DNA of 64,000 nucleotides from Planctomyces sp. SH-PL62 (GTDB lineage Bacteria > Planctomycetota > Planctomycetia > Planctomycetales > Planctomycetaceae). Positions 58,399-64,000 of this stretch are shown in pieces. The DNA is taken from positions 42,899-106,898 of the forward strand of contig CAMDEA010000005.1 of the NCBI GenBank assembly GCA_945893045.1, read 5' to 3'. Under the pieces are notes generated by a model. That model had not been told where the DNA came from. It did not search any database and saw nothing but the letters and a program-made list of their open reading frames with translations. Position 1 is the first letter of the stretch. Each line of letters begins with the position of its first letter. A program made the position numbers and the translations under genes.

Positions 58399-59315
58399 GT
58401 CGCCAGCTTGTACTCGCCTTATGCGTCGTCGTTCTTGGATCGCACATAGCCCTTCGAGCCGACGACTTCGACCGCAAGGCGGTCATCCCATTGACGCCGG
58501 AGCTGCGTGAGCGTTGTCTCGATGTCTTGCAGCGCGGATTGAAAAGCATCGGCGACAAGCCGGAGAGCTTCTGGCCGGCGATCCACGCGGCCGAAGGGTT
58601 GACGCTGGCAGGGCAGGGAGCCGAAGTGGCGGCATTGCTCAACGCGCGACTGCCCCAGGAAGCCGATCATCAGCGGCGCTGCGGGTTGGCTCGCGAGATT
58701 GTGCGAACTGGCCGGCGCGAGCCGCTGGATGTGTTGTTCAACACGCTGGCCGACGAGCAATCCAACGGCCGAATTCACGCGGCCGAGAGTCTGTACAAGG
58801 TTGGCGAACTCCGCGATGGCAAGTTGATGCGTGCCGCGTTCAAACAGAAGGACAACATTCGCTTGCAACTGATGGCCGCAGCGGCACTCGGTCGGCAAGG
58901 GGACGAAGCCACGATGAAGCGGTTGCGGCAAATGCTCGGTTCTGAAGATCGCGAGCTTCGGAAAATCTGCGGCTGGGTGCTCGGCCTGATCGGCGACGCT
59001 TCGGACGTTGAGCCATTGAAGAAGGCACTCGCGGCCGAGACCGACGAACTCGCGCGAGCATACTTCGTCAACGCTCTCGCATGTCTCGGCGATGCCTCCG
59101 CGCGAATGTCGCTCGGCAAGAATCTGACGTCGAACGACCCAGCCATTCGGACGTACTCGGCCGAGTTCGCGGGCTACAGCCGAGCGGTTGAGTTTCGGCC
59201 ACAGTTGATCAAGATGCTCGACGACGAGAATGTCGACACGCGAGTGCGGGCGGCTCAAGCGTTGATCATGCTCTCGCAACCGCCGAAGCCGTATCGGATC
59301 GAAAAAGCCAAGTAA
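58395..59315 (+). CDS. HEAT-repeat protein (PBS-lyase-like repeats), secreted
   Basis: Signal peptide; repeated helical motifs NGRIHAAESLYKVGE, IRLQLMAAAALGRQGDEATMKRL; ATGA overlap with the preceding gene. Confidence 0.8.
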   Translation: MSRQLVLALCVVVLGSHIALRADDFDRKAVIPLTPELRERCLDVLQRGLKSIGDKPESFWPAIHAAEGLTLAGQGAEVAALLNARLPQEADHQRRCGLAREIVRTGRREPLDVLFNTLADEQSNGRIHAAESLYKVGELRDGKLMRAAFKQKDNIRLQLMAAAALGRQGDEATMKRLRQMLGSEDRELRKICGWVLGLIGDASDVEPLKKALAAETDELARAYFVNALACLGDASARMSLGKNLTSNDPAIRTYSAEFAGYSRAVEFRPQLIKMLDDENVDTRVRAAQALIMLSQPPKPYRIEKAK

Positions 59316-59319
59316 CGCC

Positions 59320-59387
59320 GTAGCCAATCTCGCCAGAGATTGGGCGGTTTGAGAATCCATCACCCAAGCTCTGGCGAGCTTGGCTAC
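59320..59387. repeat. Inverted repeat, GTAGCCAATCTCGCCAGAGATTGG arm type
   Basis: GTAGCCAATCTCGCCAGAGATTGGG...CCCAAGCTCTGGCGAGCTTGGCTAC. Confidence 0.93.
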
Positions 59388-59404
59388 ATCAGCGAGGTGC
59401 CGCC

Positions 59405-60826
59405 GTGAATTTCAGACTGAGTTGTTTGCTGATGCTCGTCGTCGCCTCGCACGCAACTGCCGAGGACTGGCCGCAGTTTCGCGGCATCAACGCCAGCGGC
59501 GTGTCGGCGTCGAAGAAACCGTTGCCGACTGAGTTCTCGCTGGAGAAGAACCTGCGTTGGTCGGTGAAGCTCGGTGATGGGGTCGGCTGTCCGATCGTTG
59601 CCGGGGGCAAAGTGTTTGCGACGGGAATGACCAGCGAGAAGACGTTCTCCGTCTTCGCGTTCGAGGCCGCGAACGGGATAAAGCTGTGGCAAAAGGATTT
59701 CGAGACCGGCAAGCTGCCGCGCATTACGCCGCCGAACAGTCATGCGTCAAGCACTCCCGCCAGCGACGGCAAGCAAGTCTACGTCTACTTCAGCACTCAC
59801 GGCCTCATCGCGCTCGATGCGAAGTCCGGCGAGCAGGCTTGGAAACGCTCATTGCCCAGTCCCAGCTATTTGATGGACTGGGGAGCCGCCTCATCACCGA
59901 TCGTGCATGACGGCACGGTCTTCTTCAATCAGGACGACGATCTGTCTCCCGTGCTGTTCGCGGTCGATGCGAAATCCGGAGCGATCAAATGGACTGCCGA
60001 CCGGTCAGACATGCTGGGGGGCTACGCGGTGCCGGTGATCTGCGAGGCGAACGGTCAGACCGATGTGGTCATCTCCGGCAGCGGGTTCCTCAAAGGCTAT
60101 GACCCGGCGACGGGAGCCGAGCGCTGGAGCAGCAACTCGACGCTGCGGACGATGATGTCCTCGCCCGTCGTGCGCGACGGGATCATCTACCTCTCGTCGC
60201 AAAGCTACGGCGACGAAAAGCGGACACTGAAGTTCGCGTTGCTGGAATGGCTCGACACGAACCAGGACGGCAAGCTGGCCAAGGCGGAGATCCCCAAAGA
60301 GTTCGCCTCGCGTTTCGATGCCTCGGACAAGAACGCGGACGGCTTCATCACCGATGGTGAACTCGACACGGCGTTTCAATCGTCCAAGAACCAAGCCGGA
60401 GGCGGCAACACGATTCAAGCGGTGCGCGGCGGAGGTCGCGGCGACGTGACCAAGACGCACGTCTTGTGGAACATCAGCAACAAATCGCCGTCGAACATCG
60501 TCTCGCCGATCGTCGTCGGCGAGCAGCTTTTCATCGTCAAGAAGGGGGGCCTCTCAAGCTCCTTCGACGCGGCCACCGGCAAGAGCCACTGGGAACTCGG
60601 CCGCATCCGCAACATCGGCGATTACTATGCCTCGCCCGTCGCGGGAGACAACAAGATCTTCGTCGCCGGCGAGAATGGTTTCATCGTCGTGCTGGAACAA
60701 GGCTCGCAGCTAAAAATCCTCGCCACCAACGACGTCAGCGAGTCATGCGTTGCCACACCCGCGATCGCCGACGGCCGACTCTTCGTCCGTGGGCGAGAGA
60801 CGCTGTTCTGTTTTGGGGAAGAGTAG
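59405..60826 (+). CDS. PQQ-like beta-propeller protein with inserted EF-hand pair
   Basis: WPQFRGINASGVSASKKPLP; WKRSLPSPSYLMDWGAASSPIVHDG; DTNQDGKLAKAEI and DKNADGFITDGEL. Confidence 0.9.
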   Translation: MNFRLSCLLMLVVASHATAEDWPQFRGINASGVSASKKPLPTEFSLEKNLRWSVKLGDGVGCPIVAGGKVFATGMTSEKTFSVFAFEAANGIKLWQKDFETGKLPRITPPNSHASSTPASDGKQVYVYFSTHGLIALDAKSGEQAWKRSLPSPSYLMDWGAASSPIVHDGTVFFNQDDDLSPVLFAVDAKSGAIKWTADRSDMLGGYAVPVICEANGQTDVVISGSGFLKGYDPATGAERWSSNSTLRTMMSSPVVRDGIIYLSSQSYGDEKRTLKFALLEWLDTNQDGKLAKAEIPKEFASRFDASDKNADGFITDGELDTAFQSSKNQAGGGNTIQAVRGGGRGDVTKTHVLWNISNKSPSNIVSPIVVGEQLFIVKKGGLSSSFDAATGKSHWELGRIRNIGDYYASPVAGDNKIFVAGENGFIVVLEQGSQLKILATNDVSESCVATPAIADGRLFVRGRETLFCFGEE

Positions 60827-60837
60827 TGCTTGCGGTC

Positions 60838-62871
60838 ATGAGTTTTGGCAGAAAAATGGAGGGCAGAAAAATGGTTTCACGCTGTTGCCGGTCGATCTTT
60901 TTGCCCTTCATTTTTTTGCCAGCCCTGTATCCCGCCAGCCAATTACTCGCCGGCCCGCGCGTCGACATCGTCATCGGCGAGAAGGCTCCCGCGCTGGAAC
61001 GGCTCGCGGCGGATGAGTTATCCAGCCAACTCAAACGAATCTATGAAGCCGAAGTGAAGATCGGCTCAACCGCGCCGGCTGATGCGCCGCACGTTCTCTT
61101 CGTCGGCAACCCAGACACGAACGCCAGCATGAAACCGTTCGCCGACTCCTGGCCGAGCGGCGACAAGAAGCTGACCGACCAAGGGCACTTGCTGCGCAGC
61201 GTCACCCATCGCGACCGCCCCGCGCTACTGATCGGCGGCGGCAGCCCGGTCGCGACGTATTGGGCCGTCGCCGAGTTCGGCCACCGGCTCGGCATTCGAC
61301 CGATGCTGTTCGGCGATCTCGATCCGATCAGCCCGCCCGAGTTCAAGCTCGATGGGATTGAGATCGTGCTCGAACCGCAGCATCGCGAGCGTGAATGGCA
61401 CTTCCGCAACCAGGGGCCAATGGATTCCGGTTCTTGGAGCGTGGACGAGCATCGCCGCGTGCTTCAGCAGCTTGCAAAACTCAAGTTCAATCGAGTGAGC
61501 ATCAACGTGCGAGCCTCACAGCCGTTCGTGCATTTTGAGTTTCAAGGCGTGCCACGAAAAACGGACGGACTTTGGGGATTCCAGGACCGCGCGTATTCGG
61601 TGTCGGGAGACACGTTGGGCCGGAAGGTTTTCGGCGGAGCCAAGCTGTTCGAGAATCCCAGCTTTGCCGGAGCGACGAGCTACGAAGATCGCATCGCGGC
61701 CGGCAAGAAGCATCTGACGGGAATCGTTGATGCCGCTCACGCCGTTGGGATGCCGGTTCGATTGCAGCTTCGCCCGGATTGGTTTCCGGGAGACTTCGGA
61801 GCGTTCGTGAAGGAACCCAAAGGGATGCAAGGCCGCGATGGCCCGCACGTTGTCGCTGATCCGTCCGCTTTCTTCCGTGATGACAAGACGCTGAAGCTGG
61901 CCCAAGCACAAATGCGTGCCTACCTCGACGCTTACCCGGCAGTGGATGGCATCGACCTGGAATTCGGCGCGGCGAAGGTCTCCGAAAAACAGTTTCGACG
62001 AGTCTTTCCCGATCAAGACTTTTGGCGGCGAGCGGATGGCCGCGACGTGAACGTGCGAGTTCGGGTCAATGAGTATCCCGCGAGAACCTACACGGCGCTG
62101 GACCAACTTGGTCAGCCGCGAGATTTCCAAGTGGCTCAGCCCATGCTTTTGCTGACCGAAGAGGAAGATTTCGTTCCGAGCAGCCCCGCCAATTTCCCGG
62201 AGAAGTTTGAGGCGGCGCGGCAGCGCAGCTCGAACAATTACCTGGTCGATCCGGAGGGGATCAGCGACCTCGATCTTCCCCTCTATTGGCTCAGCCGCAA
62301 CAGCTTTGGCGCGAAGCTGACGTTCGAGCAGACATGTCGCGAGGTGCTCGATCCGACATGCGGCGAAGGGGTCGCCGATCGCGTTCTCGCAGCGTTCCAA
62401 CGAAACCATCAAGCTCAGCAACTGATGCAACGCTTGTCTTTTGGCGGTGGCATGGCGGGACCAGTGGACCTGCGGCAGATCGACTGGGCCGTGAGTAAGA
62501 ATCCCATGAATCTCACTTCGGCAACGGACGACTATCTCAATGCCATGAACGAGATGTACCGAGCCAACACCCGCGCGCGCGAAGGCGGCCGGGCCTTCAC
62601 GTTGTATTGGGCGCGGCGATTTGAGTTCGCGTTCGAGTATCTGAACTTCGCTCAAGCCGTTCAGAAGGCGAGTGTCGCCGAAAAGGCGAAAGAGACCGGG
62701 ACTCAAATCGCCGAGTTGGAAAAGGGAATCGAGTCACTCAACAACGCCTTGAACGCGATGGCGGCGGTGGCTCGCAGCAACAGTGATCGCGGGTTGATCG
62801 CGGTGCTCAACGAGTACGGTTATCGTCCGCTCAAGAAGAAACTGGCCGAGGCGGAAGCGGCTGCGAAGTGA
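60838..62871 (+). CDS. Glycoside-hydrolase-like secreted protein (GH20-like N-terminal domain)
   Basis: VDIVIGEKAPALERLAADELSSQLKRIYEAEVKIG; large catalytic-like region with DGIDLEFG; start within an inverted repeat (in-frame ATGs at 60838, 60856, 60871). Confidence 0.65.
   Translation: MSFGRKMEGRKMVSRCCRSIFLPFIFLPALYPASQLLAGPRVDIVIGEKAPALERLAADELSSQLKRIYEAEVKIGSTAPADAPHVLFVGNPDTNASMKPFADSWPSGDKKLTDQGHLLRSVTHRDRPALLIGGGSPVATYWAVAEFGHRLGIRPMLFGDLDPISPPEFKLDGIEIVLEPQHREREWHFRNQGPMDSGSWSVDEHRRVLQQLAKLKFNRVSINVRASQPFVHFEFQGVPRKTDGLWGFQDRAYSVSGDTLGRKVFGGAKLFENPSFAGATSYEDRIAAGKKHLTGIVDAAHAVGMPVRLQLRPDWFPGDFGAFVKEPKGMQGRDGPHVVADPSAFFRDDKTLKLAQAQMRAYLDAYPAVDGIDLEFGAAKVSEKQFRRVFPDQDFWRRADGRDVNVRVRVNEYPARTYTALDQLGQPRDFQVAQPMLLLTEEEDFVPSSPANFPEKFEAARQRSSNNYLVDPEGISDLDLPLYWLSRNSFGAKLTFEQTCREVLDPTCGEGVADRVLAAFQRNHQAQQLMQRLSFGGGMAGPVDLRQIDWAVSKNPMNLTSATDDYLNAMNEMYRANTRAREGGRAFTLYWARRFEFAFEYLNFAQAVQKASVAEKAKETGTQIAELEKGIESLNNALNAMAAVARSNSDRGLIAVLNEYGYRPLKKKLAEAEAAAK
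60845..60921. repeat. Inverted repeat over the start/signal peptide of the GH-like gene
   Basis: TTGGCAGAAAAATGGAGGGCAGAAAAAT...ATCTTTTTGCCCTTCATTTTTTTGCCAG. Confidence 0.87.
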
Positions 62872-62872
62872 A

Positions 62873-62989
62873 TTTGGAGTGCGGTGACCCAAGTCACCGC
62901 TTTTCAAAACGCGCCGTTGCGCGTGAAGGCATTCAGTCGTATGTTCGATGCGTGTTGAAAAGCGACGACTTGGGTCGTCGCACTCCAAA
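62873..62989. repeat. Inverted repeat, arm TTTGGAGTGCGGTGACCCAAGTCACCGCTTTTCAA
   Basis: Arm 2 TTGAAAAGCGACGACTTGGGTCGTCGCACTCCAAA. Confidence 0.92.
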
Positions 62990-62998
62990 GGGATGAAA

Positions 62999-63898
62999 AT
63001 GACTCGACGATTTGGTGGACTGTGGCCGGCGCTCGTGACGCCGTTTGGTGCGGATGGCAAACCGGCGCTCGATGTGGTCGAGCAGCTTGTCGATCTGTTT
63101 GCGAAGCAAGGGATGGATGGGCTGTACGTCACCGGCTCGACGGGGCAGTGGCCGTTGCTGACCGTCGCTGAGCGACAGGCGATTGTCGAACGCTGCGTGA
63201 AGGCGAGTGCCGGGCGCATCCCGATCATGGCGCATGTCGGAGCGGTCGCGACCGACGATGCGGTGACGCTCGCGAAACATGCGAAACAAGTCGGGGCCGA
63301 TGCGGTTTCGACGGTCGCTCCGATTTACTACCCGTACCCGGCCGACGTGGTCTTCGAGCATTACCGCCGCATCGGGGCCGCCTCGGACTTGCCGCTGTTT
63401 GTGTATCACATCGAGCTGGCTCAGAAGATTACCGTCGGGGCGAAGGAATACACCGATCGCATCCTCGGCCTGCCGAACATCGCCGGGATGAAGATCACCG
63501 CCGGAGATTTGTATCTGTTCGGCCTGATTCACTCGCACGCGGGGGATCGGCTGCAACTCTTCAGCGGCGCGGACGAGGTGATGTGTCAGGCGGTGTTGTC
63601 CGGTTCGATCGGCGCGATCGGGACGTTCTACAACCTCTTCGGTCCGGCCTGTCAGCGTGCTCGCGCAGCGATGGTTGCGGGGCAAGTCGAAAAGGCGAGT
63701 GCCTTCATGCTCAAGTTCCAGCAGGTGATCGCGCGCGTCATCGCCTCCGGGTCGATCTGGTCGTTCTTCCGAGCGGCCATGCGACATAAATACGGCATCG
63801 ACATCGGAGCGCCTCGCGCGCCCTTGGGCATCATGGACAAGCCGTGGGCTGAAGCCGACATCGCCGAGTTGGTGGCGCTGGTAGACGAAGCGATCTGA
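62999..63898 (+). CDS. Dihydrodipicolinate synthase / N-acetylneuraminate lyase family protein
   Basis: RFGGLWPALVTPFGADGKPALDVVEQLVD; YVTGSTGQWPLLTVAERQAIVE; LPNIAGMKITAGDLYL. Confidence 0.92.
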   Translation: MTRRFGGLWPALVTPFGADGKPALDVVEQLVDLFAKQGMDGLYVTGSTGQWPLLTVAERQAIVERCVKASAGRIPIMAHVGAVATDDAVTLAKHAKQVGADAVSTVAPIYYPYPADVVFEHYRRIGAASDLPLFVYHIELAQKITVGAKEYTDRILGLPNIAGMKITAGDLYLFGLIHSHAGDRLQLFSGADEVMCQAVLSGSIGAIGTFYNLFGPACQRARAAMVAGQVEKASAFMLKFQQVIARVIASGSIWSFFRAAMRHKYGIDIGAPRAPLGIMDKPWAEADIAELVALVDEAI

Positions 63899-64000
63899 CT
63901 TTGGAGTGCGGTGTGTCAGCACCGCTTTGGACTGTCCTTACTCTGCACTCTGCGAGCTTTGCGCCACTGCGTGAAATCTGGCCTCACGCAGAGGCGCAAA
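63899..64000. repeat. Composite inverted-repeat region truncated by window end
   Basis: TTTGGAGTGCGGTGTGTCAGCACCGCTTTGG followed by CTCTGCGAGCTTTGCGCCACTGCGTGA...TCACGCAGAGGCGCAAA. Confidence 0.88.

Overview
High-GC chromosomal window, almost certainly from a planctomycete. The evidence is many PSCyt1/DUF1549/DUF1553 + DUF1501 gene pairs, several Cys-type sulfatases, DUF1080, Gfo/Idh/MocA, PQQ and HEAT proteins. Identifiable loci include: cytochrome b + octaheme (HAO-family-like) cytochrome c (37-3040); a BrnT-type toxin/antitoxin pair beside a PLD-DEAD helicase-DUF3427 protein (10186-14238); a PhoD-like phosphatase and four sulfatases; a DUF4062-STAND NTPase-TPR protein (25209-28670); a KdpE/KdpD pair without KdpABC but with a small membrane protein and an APC permease with USP-like tail (31361-37187); a flavocytochrome with a C-terminal triheme segment; metX; sucCD; an ECF sigma/anti-sigma pair; pgi; and a long + strand run of catabolic-looking genes (52419-63898). 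The most striking signal is not a gene. About 30 modular inverted repeats of roughly 50-210 bp occur in the window, mostly at gene 3' ends. Many have the layout GTAG-hairpin-spacer-hairpin-CTAC, resembling REP/BIME elements mobilised by RAYT (TnpAREP) transposases. Several unrelated arm families coexist, some elements are nested, some supply stop codons, and several lie in frame inside coding sequences. In several of them the two hairpins differ by changes that keep each hairpin self-complementary. No tRNA, rRNA or CRISPR array was recognised. All calls come from reading the sequence and the ORF track; no database search was run.
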